Assembly (NCBI RefSeq): GCF_001865995.1
Contig: NZ_MLQQ01000021.1
Location: forward strand, 37,902 to 101,901
From: Anaerobacillus arseniciselenatis
GTDB taxonomy: Bacteria; Bacillota; Bacilli; Bacillales; Anaerobacillaceae
Direction of reading: 5' to 3'
Length of the DNA stretch: 64,000 nucleotides
Part shown: piece by piece, positions 42,387 through 52,043 of the stretch
Layout of the letters: each line of letters starts with the position of its first letter
Numbering within the stretch: position 1 is the first letter of the stretch
Notes under the pieces: model-generated
Seen by the model: the letters and a program-made list of their open reading frames with translations, nothing else
Told to the model about the DNA's origin: nothing
Databases searched by the model: none
Position numbers and translations under genes: made by a program

Positions 42387-44813
42387 TTAAAAACGTGGTC
42401 TGATCCCCCAAATCTCTGTTGCATACTGTTGAATCGTTCGATCGCTCGAAAACTTTCCGGAATGAGCGATGTTTGTGATGCTCATCGAAAGCCATTTTTG
42501 TTGGTCGCGGTAGGTTTGATCAACGAGTTCGTGAGCTTCACAATATGAGTCAAAATCTTTCAGCACAAAATATTCGTCGTTGTTAGAAAGGATGGAATAG
42601 TAAATATCTTTAAATTCACTTTCCCCACCAGGAAGATGGTTACCCATCAGTTCATCTAACACCTTTTTGATTCGGAAATCGATATTGTAAATATCTCGGG
42701 CGCGATATGTTTTTTCACTATAAAGTTTTAGTACTTCTTCTGCTTTCAGCCCGAAAAGAAATATATTGTCGTTCCCTACGCATTCGCTTATCTCAATATT
42801 AGCTCCATCCAATGTTCCAAGTGTGATCGCACCGTTCATCATAAATTTCATATTTCCCGTACCGGAGGCTTCTTTACTAGCAGTTGAAATTTGTTCACTA
42901 ACATCAGCAGCAGGCATAATTTTTTCAGCTAATGAAACGCTATAGTTTTCTAAAAAGACAACCTTTAGTTTATTTTGGATACGTGGATCCTTATTAACAA
43001 CTGTAGCAACAGCGTTAATCAGCTTAATAATTTTTTTTGCAAAATGATAGCCAGGTGCTGCCTTACCACCGAAAATAAACGTACGAGGGGTGATATCGAT
43101 ATTCGGATTTTCCGATAATATATGATAAAGGTGAATGATGTGAAATATATTTAGTAATTGTCGTTTGTAAGCATGTAACCTTTTTACTTGAACATCGAAT
43201 ATTGAATTGGTATCTACAGTAATTCCGTTGTGCTCTTTAATATATCTTGCTAACTTTTCTTTGTTCATTCTTTTTACTTGAGCGACTTTTTCTTGGAATG
43301 CTGTATCCTTCGAATATTTAATTAAGTTAGTCAGTTCTTTCGGATGAGCAATCCATCTATTACCAATCGTCTCTGTGATTAAAGAAGCAAGGTCGGGGTT
43401 AACGTTTAAAAGCCAGCGCCGATGGGTAATACCGTTTGTTTTATTATTAAATTTCTGTGGATAAAGTTTATAAAAATCTTTCATTTCTTTTGTTTTTAAA
43501 ATTTCTGTATGAATTTTGGCAACTCCATTAACAGAATAGGAAGCAACGATCGCTAAATGCGCCATGCGAATTTCGCCATTTCCAATAATCGCAAGAGCAG
43601 AAATTTTATTCCACTCATAAGGATAAAGATCCCAAAGCTCACGGCAATAACGTTCGTTAATTTCTTCGACGATCATAAATATTCTTGGCAATAACTCTTT
43701 CACCATTGTGACAGGCCATTTTTCTAGCGCTTCACTTAATGTTGTATGGTTCGTAAATGAGACGGTCCGTTTTGTAATTCTCCAAGCATCTTCCCAGCTT
43801 AAACCTTCTTCATCAAGGAGAATTCGCATTAATTCTGGGATTACTAATACAGGATGAGTATCATTTATATGAACACCAATTTTTTCAGGGAGTTGTAATA
43901 AATCCGCACTATATTTTGCTTTGAACTGTTTAATAATACTTTGAATACCTGCAGAAACGAGGAAATACTGCTGTTTTAATCTTAAGAGCTTTCCATCATA
44001 CGTTGAATCATCAGGATATAAAAATCCGGAAATATCTTCGATGGAACGTTTATATTGTAAAAAATGGTAATAGTCATTTTTATTCGAAGTGAAGAAATTG
44101 AAGTCTTCTCTACATGATTCAGCACTCCAAAGCCGAAGCGTATTGACCGTTTCGTTTTGATATCCAACAACAGGAACGTCATAAGGGACCGCTAATACAG
44201 TGTCGTAATTTTTATGGTGAAACTGAAGTTTCTCATCGACTTCAACCATATCGACATATCCACCGAACTTTACTTCAACGGCACGATCAGGGCGTCTTAC
44301 CTCCCAAACATAACTTTCTTGAAGCCAATAATCAGGTAGTTCAACTTGGTACCCATTAATAATTTTTTGTTCAAACAAGCCATATTTGTAGCGAATCCCG
44401 CAACCGTGTCCAGGGAGGTTGAGAGAGGCGAGGGAGTCGAGAAAGCAAGCGGCAAGTCTCCCTAAGCCACCATTTCCAAGCCCGGCATCGTGTTCTTCTT
44501 CAAAAATATTTTCTAAGTTAAATCCAAGCTCTTTTAATCCTTCTTTAATTATTAAAAATTGTCCTGAGTTTTCAATATTCGTTTGTAAAAGTCGCCCCAT
44601 TAAAAATTCCATTGAAAAATAGTAAACTTGTTTTTGCTTATTTTCTTGATAATAAGTTGTCGTATCAATCCAATTTTTTGAGACGTTTTCTCGCACGAGT
44701 TGCCCTAGTGTTTTATAAACATCATTATTTGTTGCGTCGTTAATACTTTTACTCAGTTTCGTTTCAAGCCTTTTTTTAAAAGTTGTTTTAAAGTCTTCTA
44801 TTGAACAAAACAT
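42387..44813 (-). CDS. glgP: Glycogen/maltodextrin phosphorylase
   Basis: 808 residues, a full-length GT35 phosphorylase. ATG 44813 is fixed by AGGAG 7 nt upstream. The PLP lysine motif is EASGTGNMKFMMNG, and the family strings GNGGLGRLAACFLDSLA and NDTHPVLVIPELMR are present. It releases glucose-1-phosphate from alpha-1,4-glucan with phosphate, in the cytoplasm. The usual glgBCDA neighbours are absent. The phosphoglucomutase at 59899 could convert its product. An R3 element lies directly upstream. Confidence 0.93.
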   Translation of the reverse strand: MFCSIEDFKTTFKKRLETKLSKSINDATNNDVYKTLGQLVRENVSKNWIDTTTYYQENKQKQVYYFSMEFLMGRLLQTNIENSGQFLIIKEGLKELGFNLENIFEEEHDAGLGNGGLGRLAACFLDSLASLNLPGHGCGIRYKYGLFEQKIINGYQVELPDYWLQESYVWEVRRPDRAVEVKFGGYVDMVEVDEKLQFHHKNYDTVLAVPYDVPVVGYQNETVNTLRLWSAESCREDFNFFTSNKNDYYHFLQYKRSIEDISGFLYPDDSTYDGKLLRLKQQYFLVSAGIQSIIKQFKAKYSADLLQLPEKIGVHINDTHPVLVIPELMRILLDEEGLSWEDAWRITKRTVSFTNHTTLSEALEKWPVTMVKELLPRIFMIVEEINERYCRELWDLYPYEWNKISALAIIGNGEIRMAHLAIVASYSVNGVAKIHTEILKTKEMKDFYKLYPQKFNNKTNGITHRRWLLNVNPDLASLITETIGNRWIAHPKELTNLIKYSKDTAFQEKVAQVKRMNKEKLARYIKEHNGITVDTNSIFDVQVKRLHAYKRQLLNIFHIIHLYHILSENPNIDITPRTFIFGGKAAPGYHFAKKIIKLINAVATVVNKDPRIQNKLKVVFLENYSVSLAEKIMPAADVSEQISTASKEASGTGNMKFMMNGAITLGTLDGANIEISECVGNDNIFLFGLKAEEVLKLYSEKTYRARDIYNIDFRIKKVLDELMGNHLPGGESEFKDIYYSILSNNDEYFVLKDFDSYCEAHELVDQTYRDQQKWLSMSITNIAHSGKFSSDRTIQQYATEIWGIRPRF

Positions 44814-44891
44814 ATATCCACTCCTCATTTAAGTTTTTTCCATAAAAATAACGAAATGAAGAAAAAACTTCTCTGTATTTGTATTTAAATT

Positions 44892-45009
44892 CAATGAATT
44901 TCATAATTCATTATTCTCGCCACTAAGTTCAATATATAGTTGCGTCAAAACCATTCGCAAACTATATTGCTTGATGCGGCTCATTTTTGGTAATTATGAA
45001 ATTCACTCA
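44892..45009 (+). mobile_element. R3 MITE-like element (copy 4)
   Basis: CAATGAATTTCATAATTC to AATTATGAAATTCACTCA, with inner hairpin AATATATAGTTGCG / CGCAAACTATATT. It lies between the divergent glgP and bmp genes. Confidence 0.85.
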
Positions 45010-45077
45010 TAGAAAACTCCCATAAAAAAATTTATGTTGTCAAAAAAAAAACATGTTATCTTTATTTAAAATAACGG

Positions 45078-45094
45078 ATGATGTCTGACGTCAT
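45078..45094. promoter_or_regulatory. 17-bp palindromic operator candidate upstream of bmp
   Basis: ATGATGTC-T-GACGTCAT is an inverted repeat with one mismatch, about 90 bp upstream of the BMP lipoprotein start. The GTC-T-GAC centre resembles GntR-type operators. The regulator is unknown. Confidence 0.4.
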
Positions 45095-45181
45095 ACATGA
45101 AAAAAGTTTGATTAATATTTAACCTTTTTGGAAATTGTAAGCATGAAACTAAAATCCTAAATTAGAAGGGGGACCAATAAA

Positions 45182-46285
45182 ATGAAAAAAATACTTATCT
45201 TTATGTCCTTTGCATTGGCAGTAGGGATCCTACTTTCAGCATGTGGACCTGCTGAAGAACCAGCACCAGACGAAACACCTACAGAAACACCTGGTGATCA
45301 ACCAGGAGATGAGGCTACTGAAGAAGCTGGAGATTTCTCTGTAAGAATGGTAACCGACGTTGGTGGTGTTGATGATCGTTCTTTTAACGAATCAGCATGG
45401 GAAGGCTTACAAAGTTTTGGAGAAGATTTCGGAGTGGATGTAAATTACTTACAATCTGGCGACGCAGCTGACTATCAACCTAACTTAAACAGACTTGTGC
45501 GTGAAGGGCATGACATCGTTTATGCGATTGGTTTTTTAATGGCTGATGATGTTCGAACAATTTCTGAACAGCAACCAGACGCACAACTTGCGATCGTTGA
45601 CTCAGTGGTTGAAGGTGCTGATGGCAATCCTTTAGAAAACGTTGCACATATTACTTTTAAAGAACACGAAGGATCATTTTTAGTTGGAGTTGTAGCAGGA
45701 TTACAAACTGAAACGAACACTGTTGGCTTTATCGGTGGAGTAGAAAGTGGTTTAATCAAAAAGTTTGAGAACGGTTTTAAAGCAGGTGTTAAGGCAGTAA
45801 ACCCAGACGCTAACATTATTGTTCAATATGCAGAGTCGTTCAATGATGCAAGTCGTGGACAAGCGATTGCTGGAACTATATATGGACAAGGCGCAGATAT
45901 TATTTATCATGCAGCTGGTGGAACTGGTAACGGTCTTTTCACAGAAGCACAAGAGCGTAGTAGAGCAGGTGAAAATGTTTGGGCAATCGGTGTTGACCGC
46001 GATCAACATGAACAAGGAATGCCTGAAAATGTAACGCTAACTTCTATGGTTAAGCGTGTCGACCAAGCGGTTTATCAAGTTTCTGAAACAACAATGAATG
46101 GTGAATTCCCAGGTGGACAAATTGTAGAGTTTGGTTTAGAAGAAGAAGGGGTCGGCATTGCTGAGACAACTGAAAACGTAACAGAAGAAAGTTTAGAAGC
46201 AGTTGAAGATTACAAGAACCAAATTCTTGAAGGTGAAATTGAGGTACCAGAAACAGACGAAGAATACGAAGCGTTCATTCAATAA
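45182..46285 (+). CDS. BMP-family nucleoside-binding lipoprotein
   Basis: 367 residues from ATG 45182, with AGAAGGGGGA upstream. Lipobox LLSAC (Cys ~21) is followed by a Pro/Glu/Asp/Thr-rich linker and then the BMP fold: VTDVGGVDDRSFNESAWEGL, YAIGFLMADD, VGFIGGVESGLIKKFENGF and HAAGGTGNGLF. BMP proteins (Med, TmpC, BmpA, NupN) bind nucleosides outside the cell and feed the ABC importer encoded just downstream. The order bmp-ATPase-permease-permease is that of the Bacillus nupNOPQ guanosine importer. An R1 palindrome separates this gene from the ATPase gene. Confidence 0.9.
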   Translation: MKKILIFMSFALAVGILLSACGPAEEPAPDETPTETPGDQPGDEATEEAGDFSVRMVTDVGGVDDRSFNESAWEGLQSFGEDFGVDVNYLQSGDAADYQPNLNRLVREGHDIVYAIGFLMADDVRTISEQQPDAQLAIVDSVVEGADGNPLENVAHITFKEHEGSFLVGVVAGLQTETNTVGFIGGVESGLIKKFENGFKAGVKAVNPDANIIVQYAESFNDASRGQAIAGTIYGQGADIIYHAAGGTGNGLFTEAQERSRAGENVWAIGVDRDQHEQGMPENVTLTSMVKRVDQAVYQVSETTMNGEFPGGQIVEFGLEEEGVGIAETTENVTEESLEAVEDYKNQILEGEIEVPETDEEYEAFIQ

Positions 46286-46303
46286 TTAAATATAATGGAT
46301 AAT

Positions 46304-46420
46304 GGGGCTGTCCTAAAATAAGTGTCAGACACCGTTAGGCACCGAAGTATCGATGGACGTACAGTTTTTTCGTCTATTGATAGTAGTTCCGCCTGGTGTC
46401 AGACACTTATGGGACAGCCC
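46304..46420. terminator. R1 palindrome inside the nucleoside importer operon (copy 4)
   Basis: GGGGCTGTCC...GTGTCAGACACC and GGTGTCAGACAC...GGGACAGCCC, with CGATGGACG...CGTCTATTGATAGTA in the centre. Only two Ts follow (CCCTTG), so termination may be partial. Confidence 0.75.
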
Positions 46421-46505
46421 TTGTTAAATAATTGTATATTTTTTGGCTTTATAAGTTAAATTAAGTAAGAAATTAATAATGCAATTAACGTTAGGAGTGT
46501 TTCTG

Positions 46506-48035
46506 TTGAATAACGTGATTGAAATGAATAATATCAGGAGAGAATTTCCTGGTATTGTTGCCAATGATAATATTACACTCCAGCTGCGGCAAGGAGAGAT
46601 TCATGCACTTCTGGGGGAAAATGGAGCAGGGAAGTCTACGTTAATGAATATATTGTTTGGGCTTTACCAACCGACAAAAGGTGAAATAAAGGTTCGAGGG
46701 GAAATAGTAAATATTACTGACCCTAATGTTGCTAATCAACTAGGAATTGGCATGGTTCACCAACATTTTATGCTTGTTGATAATTTTACGGTCGCTGAAA
46801 ATATCATTTTAGGAGCTGAACCTAAAAAGGGCGCCAAAATTGATATTAAAAAAGCAGAAAAAGATGTACTTGAATTATCGGAAAAATATGGGTTGAAAGT
46901 AGATCCCCGAGCAAAGATAGAAGATATTTCTGTCGGAATGCAACAACGTGTTGAGATTGTAAAAACGTTGTACCGTGGTGCTGAAATTTTAATTTTTGAT
47001 GAACCGACAGCAGCTCTTACACCACAAGAAATAACTGAACTTATTCAAATTATGAAAGCGTTAGTCAAAGAAGGGAAATCCATCATTTTAATTACTCATA
47101 AATTAAAAGAAATTATGGCTGTATGTGATCGTTGTACCGTGATCAGGCGCGGAAAAGGGATTGGGACAGTGGAAGTTGCTGAATCTGATCCTGATTCACT
47201 AGCGGCAATGATGGTTGGTCGTGAAGTTAACTTTACGGTTGAGCGTGAAGAAGCGAAGCCGAAGGAACCTGTTTTGAAAGTGAATGATTTAGTTGTTCAA
47301 GACGTAAGGAAAGTACCAGTCGTCAATGGTCTTAATTTAGAAGTGAAGGCGGGAGAAATTTTAGGAATTGCCGGAGTAGACGGCAACGGTCAGTCTGAAT
47401 TCATTGAAGCAATTACTGGCCTCAGGAAAATTGACAGTGGAAAGATCACGTTAAATGACAAAGATTTAACGGCATTAAAGACAAGAAAAATCACTGAATC
47501 TGGAGTCGCTCACATCCCTCAAGACCGCCATAAACATGGTTTAGTTCTTGATTTCTCAGTTGCTGAAAATATCGTGTTACAAACGTATTATCAAAAACCG
47601 TACTCTAAAAATAAAATCATGAATTTCCCGGCGATTTTTAAAAAGGCTAATGAACTAATTGAAGAGTATGACGTTCGTACTCCAAGTGAACATACACAAG
47701 CCCGTGCACTTTCTGGTGGTAACCAACAAAAAGCTATCATTGCCAGAGAAATTGACCGTTCTCCTGATTTATTGATTGCGGCTCAACCTACACGCGGCTT
47801 AGATGTTGGGGCTATTGAATTTATTCATCGAAAACTGATTGAAGAGCGTGATAAGGGAAGAGCGGTTTTACTTGTTTCACTTGAACTAGACGAAGTATTA
47901 AATGTTAGTGATCGAATTGCTGTCATTTATGAAGGGAAAATTGTTGCCGTCGTAAACCCTAAGGAAACAGATGAAAAAGAATTAGGTTTACTTATGGCTG
48001 GTGGCAAGAGTAAGAGAGTAGGTGAAGCACAATGA
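46506..48035 (+). CDS. Nucleoside ABC importer ATPase (two ATPase domains)
   Basis: 509 residues. TTG 46506 is set by AGGAG 8 nt upstream. The first cassette has Walker A GENGAGKST, signature ISVGMQQRVEI and Walker B ILIFDEPTAAL. The second has a degenerate Walker A (GVDGNGQSE), signature LSGGNQQKAI and LLIAAQPTRGLD, where the usual catalytic Glu is replaced. This asymmetry is normal for the RbsA/NupO sugar-and-nucleoside class. It overlaps the first permease gene by 4 nt (translational coupling). It powers uptake with the two permeases and the BMP lipoprotein. Confidence 0.93.
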   Translation: MNNVIEMNNIRREFPGIVANDNITLQLRQGEIHALLGENGAGKSTLMNILFGLYQPTKGEIKVRGEIVNITDPNVANQLGIGMVHQHFMLVDNFTVAENIILGAEPKKGAKIDIKKAEKDVLELSEKYGLKVDPRAKIEDISVGMQQRVEIVKTLYRGAEILIFDEPTAALTPQEITELIQIMKALVKEGKSIILITHKLKEIMAVCDRCTVIRRGKGIGTVEVAESDPDSLAAMMVGREVNFTVEREEAKPKEPVLKVNDLVVQDVRKVPVVNGLNLEVKAGEILGIAGVDGNGQSEFIEAITGLRKIDSGKITLNDKDLTALKTRKITESGVAHIPQDRHKHGLVLDFSVAENIVLQTYYQKPYSKNKIMNFPAIFKKANELIEEYDVRTPSEHTQARALSGGNQQKAIIAREIDRSPDLLIAAQPTRGLDVGAIEFIHRKLIEERDKGRAVLLVSLELDEVLNVSDRIAVIYEGKIVAVVNPKETDEKELGLLMAGGKSKRVGEAQ

Positions 48036-49090
48036 TTCACAAATGGTTAAATGACAGAGCAACCAACATTTTAGTTCCTATATTGGCAGTTTTTCTAGGG
48101 ATACTTGTTGGGGCAATCATCATGCTATTTATCGGTCAAAACCCTATTACTGGCTATTGGGCACTATTATATGGTGCTTTTGGTGATGCCTATTACTTCG
48201 GTGAAATGCTCCGAATGATGACGCCACTCATTTTAGCTGGTTTAGCCGTTGCTTTTGCGTTTAGAACAGGGCTTTTCAATATTGGTGTTGAAGGGCAACT
48301 AATTGTTGGATGGTTTGCTTCTGTAACCGTTGGTGTATTAATTGAAGCGCCAATGATCATTCACTTACCATTAGCAATTTTAGCAGGTGCTTTAGCTGGA
48401 GCATTATGGGGGTTTATACCTGGCTTTCTAAAAGCAAGATTTTATGTACATGAAGTTATTGTGACGATTATGTTAAACTATGTAGCTTTATACGTCTGTA
48501 ACTATTTGATTCGTACATACTTATTAGTTCCAGGGGAGCGGACGGATCGAATTAGTCCTACTGCTTCTTTACAATCATTTTTCCTACAAAATTTAACCGA
48601 TTTCTCACGTCTACATTATGGTTTTTTCATTGCGATCATTGCTTGTATCGTTCTATGGTTTATTTTATGGAAGACAACAATCGGCTTCGAACTACGGGCA
48701 GTTGGCTATAATAAGCATGCTTCTCATTACGCCGGGATGAATGTCAATAGAAACATCGTATTATCGATGGTTATATCAGGCGCATTCGCAGGTGTTGCTG
48801 GGGCAATGGAAGGTTTAGGAACGTTCGGATATATGTCGATTTTGTCAGGTTTTACGGGAACCGGATTTGATGGAATTGCGGTTGCATTACTAGGGGCAAA
48901 TACATCGATTGGTGTATTTTTAGCAGCAGGTCTTTTCGGTGCTTTGAAGATTGGTGCACCAAATATGCAAGCTGCAGCTGGAATTCCACCAGAATTAGTC
49001 GATATCGTTATCGCATTAATTATTTTCTTTGTAGCTTCTAGTTACTTAATTCGAATCGTTATTAACCGACTCCAAAAGGAGGAAAAATAA
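48032..49090 (+). CDS. Nucleoside ABC importer permease 1
   Basis: 352 residues from ATG 48032, overlapping the ATPase gene, with AGAGTAGGTGAAG upstream. About nine membrane helices are seen in the BPD_transp_2 (RbsC/LivH-like) arrangement, with the conserved AFRTGLFNIGVEGQL and GLGTFGYMSILSGFTGTGFDGIAVALLG. It pairs with the next gene to form the channel. It corresponds to YufP/NupP of Bacillus. Confidence 0.92.
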   Translation: MIHKWLNDRATNILVPILAVFLGILVGAIIMLFIGQNPITGYWALLYGAFGDAYYFGEMLRMMTPLILAGLAVAFAFRTGLFNIGVEGQLIVGWFASVTVGVLIEAPMIIHLPLAILAGALAGALWGFIPGFLKARFYVHEVIVTIMLNYVALYVCNYLIRTYLLVPGERTDRISPTASLQSFFLQNLTDFSRLHYGFFIAIIACIVLWFILWKTTIGFELRAVGYNKHASHYAGMNVNRNIVLSMVISGAFAGVAGAMEGLGTFGYMSILSGFTGTGFDGIAVALLGANTSIGVFLAAGLFGALKIGAPNMQAAAGIPPELVDIVIALIIFFVASSYLIRIVINRLQKEEK

Positions 49091-50053
49091 ATGGGTGTAA
49101 TGGATATTTTAGCATTAGTTGTGCCAGCGATGATTTTCCTAGCAGCGCCTCTTATTTTTACCGCACCAGGTGGTCTTTTTAGTGAACGGTCCGGGGTCGT
49201 TAATATAGGATTAGAAGGGTTAATGGTCATGGGTGCTTTTACAGCAATTTTGACTACTCTTTATTTAGAAGGTCTCGGTTTTGGGGCATGGTCACCTTGG
49301 CTTTCTTTAATAGTTGCAGTGATTGTAGGTGCTTTATTTTCCCTATTCCATGCTGTAGCTTCGATTACTTTAAAAGCGGATCAAATTGTAAGTGGTGTAG
49401 CTTTAAACTTCTTAGCTGTCGGTTTATCTGTCTTTTTAGTAAGAAATATTTTCGGGAGAGGTCAAACGGATTATATAGCAAATCGAATATCTAGGGAGAA
49501 TATTCCTGTTTTACAAGACATCCCGATTATTGGACCATTGTTTTTCGAAAGAGTTTACTACACATCGTTTATCGCGATTGCAGCAGCGTTTATCGTCTGG
49601 TATATCGTGTTTTATACACCGTTCGGTTTACGCCTTCGTTCAGTAGGTGAGCATCCGATGGCAGCGGATACGATGGGAATTCGAGTAAATCGAATGCGCT
49701 ATATCGGTGTCATGCTCAGTGGAGCTTTTGCTGGAATGGGTGGAGCCGTATTTGCTTTAACAACGGCAGGTAACTTTGCCGGCAATACGATTGTGGGACA
49801 AGGGTTTATGTCATTGGCCGCTTTAATCTTTGGAAAATGGCATCCTTTAGGTGCTTTGGGAGCCGCTTTATTTTTCGGTTTAGCTCAATCGCTTAGTATT
49901 ACAGGGCAAGCTATACCGTTTTTAGCAAACGTTCCTCAAGTATATTTATTAATTGCACCATACGTCTTAACGATCCTTGCTTTAGCAGGCTTTGTTGGAA
50001 AAGCGGAAGCCCCTAAAGCGATCGGGAAACCGTATGAAAAAGGTAGTAGATAA
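49091..50053 (+). CDS. Nucleoside ABC importer permease 2
   Basis: 320 residues. ATG 49091 directly follows the stop of permease 1, and AAGGAGG lies within its last codons. About eight to nine membrane helices are seen, with FSERSGVVNIGLEGLMVMGAF and GNTIVGQGFMSLAALIFGKWHP, matching YufQ/NupQ. It is the last gene of the importer operon. Its stop codon is followed at once by a GAAATTCATTAAG fragment and then a full R3 element. Confidence 0.92.
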   Translation: MGVMDILALVVPAMIFLAAPLIFTAPGGLFSERSGVVNIGLEGLMVMGAFTAILTTLYLEGLGFGAWSPWLSLIVAVIVGALFSLFHAVASITLKADQIVSGVALNFLAVGLSVFLVRNIFGRGQTDYIANRISRENIPVLQDIPIIGPLFFERVYYTSFIAIAAAFIVWYIVFYTPFGLRLRSVGEHPMAADTMGIRVNRMRYIGVMLSGAFAGMGGAVFALTTAGNFAGNTIVGQGFMSLAALIFGKWHPLGALGAALFFGLAQSLSITGQAIPFLANVPQVYLLIAPYVLTILALAGFVGKAEAPKAIGKPYEKGSR

Positions 50054-50190
50054 GTGAAATTCATTAAGGTTAGTGAATTTCATAATTCATTATTTTTGCC
50101 ACGGAGATCAATATATAGTTGCGTGAAAATCATTCACGAACTATATATTGTGTGATATGGCTCGTTTTTGGTAATTATGAAATTAGCTCA
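50054..50190 (+). mobile_element. R3 element (copy 5) preceded by an R3 end fragment
   Basis: GTGAAATTCATTAAGG (50054-50069) matches the reverse end of an R3 copy. A complete copy follows at 50071-50190: AGTGAATTTCATAATTC to GGTAATTATGAAATT, with inner hairpin ATATATAGTTGCGTG / CACGAACTATATAT. It abuts the permease stop codon. Confidence 0.8.
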
Positions 50191-50212
50191 GGTAACAAGA
50201 AAATAATTTTTC

Positions 50213-50327
50213 GGGTTCTGTTCAGAAAGTGACACTATTAGGTACTAATAAATATAGATTTTTCATCCGTCTATATTTTAGTTAGCTAACGGTGTAAGAT
50301 ACTTTCCTTTGGACAGACCCTTTTTTT
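50213..50327. terminator. R1 palindrome with T-tail (copy 5)
   Basis: GGGTTCTGTTC and GGACAGACCCTTTTTTT, with a TATAGAT...CGTCTATATTTTAG core. It terminates the importer operon. The remaining ~200 bp before the DUF2225 gene show nothing specific. Confidence 0.7.
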
Positions 50328-50527
50328 ATTGCTCTTAATGATTCAGGCTGAAAAATCAACTGAGATAAAGTGGTTCTAAAATAATAGTGCTATTTTCTTA
50401 TGCGAGGCGGGAAAAAACAAGGTACAATAGAAAGTATTAGAAAAAACGATACTTTAGTTGTGTTCTTGCGTAATACACTAGTTTAAAAATATACTTTTAT
50501 ACTACAATGATGTTAGGGTGAGTTATA

Positions 50528-51226
50528 ATGTCTGAAGATTTAAAGCCTCTTTATGATAAAAAGGTAAAATGTCCTATTTGTTCCGGTTCATTTTCATCGA
50601 AAAAAGTGCGTTCAAGGTTTCTTCGTACTGAAAGAATTGAATCTGACTTTTTTACCGTCTATAAAGATCAGGAATTAAATCCGATGCTATATGAAGTAAA
50701 CGTTTGTCCTAAATGTGGTTATGCATTTGCCGATAATTTTTCTGAAAAGATTTCTGCGAGCGCGATACAACGAATAAAAGATCAAATAAGTTCAAATTGG
50801 AAAGAACGTCAATTGGGTGATGAACGAACGCTCCAACAAGCGATCGAGACTTTTAAATTAGCTCTTTTATCTGGATCATTAAAGCAAGAAAAAAGCATTG
50901 TATTAGCTGGTTTATGTTTAAGATTGTCATGGCTTTATCGAATGGAAAATGACACTGAGCAAGAGGAACGTTTTATGCAGCTATCATTGGAAAAATATAA
51001 ACAGTCATACATGGAGACGGATTATCTCGGTACACAAATGACGGAAATGCGAATATTATATTTAATTGGTGAGCTAAGTCGTCGTTTAGGGTTACGTAAT
51101 GATGCTGTTAAATATTTTTCAAAAGTAATCGAACATAAAAATCGTTCTCTAGAGACCAAAATCGTTGATATGGCTCGCGAGCAATGGTATTTAATTAGAG
51201 AAAAAGATCAGGAAGAAACTGAATAA
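50528..51226 (+). CDS. DUF2225-family protein with zinc-ribbon-like cysteines
   Basis: 232 residues from ATG 50528, with TAGGGTGAG upstream. The N-terminal segment has two CXXC pairs, CPICSGSF and CPKCGYAFAD, about 44 residues apart, a likely zinc site. The C-terminal ~150 residues are helical and TPR-like. The family (DUF2225) is common in Firmicutes and clostridia and has no established function. It is transcribed with the same orientation as cheX 134 bp downstream. Confidence 0.85.
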   Translation: MSEDLKPLYDKKVKCPICSGSFSSKKVRSRFLRTERIESDFFTVYKDQELNPMLYEVNVCPKCGYAFADNFSEKISASAIQRIKDQISSNWKERQLGDERTLQQAIETFKLALLSGSLKQEKSIVLAGLCLRLSWLYRMENDTEQEERFMQLSLEKYKQSYMETDYLGTQMTEMRILYLIGELSRRLGLRNDAVKYFSKVIEHKNRSLETKIVDMAREQWYLIREKDQEETE

Positions 51227-51360
51227 TTGTGTATTTTTTCTTACATAATGTCGTTTTTATGCCGATATGTAGTAAAAACATATATAATTAGTAATAATAA
51301 AGGAATTTGAATTCAAGCTACTAGTGGAGATAGTGGTGATCAGCAAAGGGGACGAAAATT

Positions 51361-51822
51361 TTGAATGCAAAACATGTAAATGCAATTTGTCGAGCAACCG
51401 AATCGATACTTGTCAACCATTTTGGTGTTGAGGTAACACCGTTAAAGCCTAGGGTGCAACAAAGTGCTGTACCATCAAATCAAGTAGCTGTTATATTAGG
51501 TGTTAATGGACATCTTAATGGACAAATCATTTGTACGATAGACGTTCAAACGGCTAAAAATATAGTCGGTGTTATGATGGGCGGAATGACAATTGAAGAG
51601 CTAGACGATATGGGCTGGAGTGCGATCCAAGAGTTCGGCAATTGGGTAGCAGGTACGACGGCAACGGAATTATCGAAAGAGGATGTAATGATCGACGTAA
51701 CTCCACCGGTAATTAATGAAGGAACGTCAAACTTTCGTTCAACGAAGACGTTTATTACTGTCCCGTTAGATACAAAAATCGGCCTTATTGATGTTCATAT
51801 ATCAGTTAAAGAAGATGATTAA
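51361..51822 (+). CDS. cheX: CheX, CheY-P phosphatase
   Basis: 153 residues from TTG 51361, with AAAGGGGAC 9 nt upstream. The CheX/CheC phosphatase signature is AIQEFGNWVAG (Glu and Asn catalytic pair, ~residues 92-102) within the expected beta-sheet/helix fold. It dephosphorylates CheY-P to end flagellar signalling. Only one such motif is present, as in CheX and unlike CheC. No other che genes adjoin it; cheY-like 36510 is 15 kb away. An R3 element begins five bases after its stop. Confidence 0.9.
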   Translation: MNAKHVNAICRATESILVNHFGVEVTPLKPRVQQSAVPSNQVAVILGVNGHLNGQIICTIDVQTAKNIVGVMMGGMTIEELDDMGWSAIQEFGNWVAGTTATELSKEDVMIDVTPPVINEGTSNFRSTKTFITVPLDTKIGLIDVHISVKEDD

Positions 51823-51826
51823 TAGG

Positions 51827-51948
51827 TGAGTGAATTTCATAATTACCTAAAATGAGCCATATCAAAATATTATGTAGTTGCGAACGGGTTAACGTAACTA
51901 CATATATTTACTTAATGGCGAAAATATTGAATTATGAAATTTATTAAG
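51827..51948 (-). mobile_element. R3 MITE-like element (copy 6, reverse orientation)
   Basis: GTGAGTGAATTTCATAATTACC to AATTATGAAATTTATTAAG, with inner hairpin TATGTAGTTGCG / CGTAACTACATA. It starts just after the cheX stop codon. Confidence 0.8.
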
Positions 51949-52043
51949 CTAGTTGAAAAAAGCAAATAAATTGGATAGACTCTCTTTTTATGTTTAAATT
52001 ATAGGTAAGGCTAATTTAAGCAGTTTGAAGGAGAGTCTTTTTG

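Noticed and set aside
45000..45181. Purine riboswitch upstream of the nucleoside importer
   Set aside because: I could not find the three-stem fold or its conserved loop sequences; only a short palindrome is visible.
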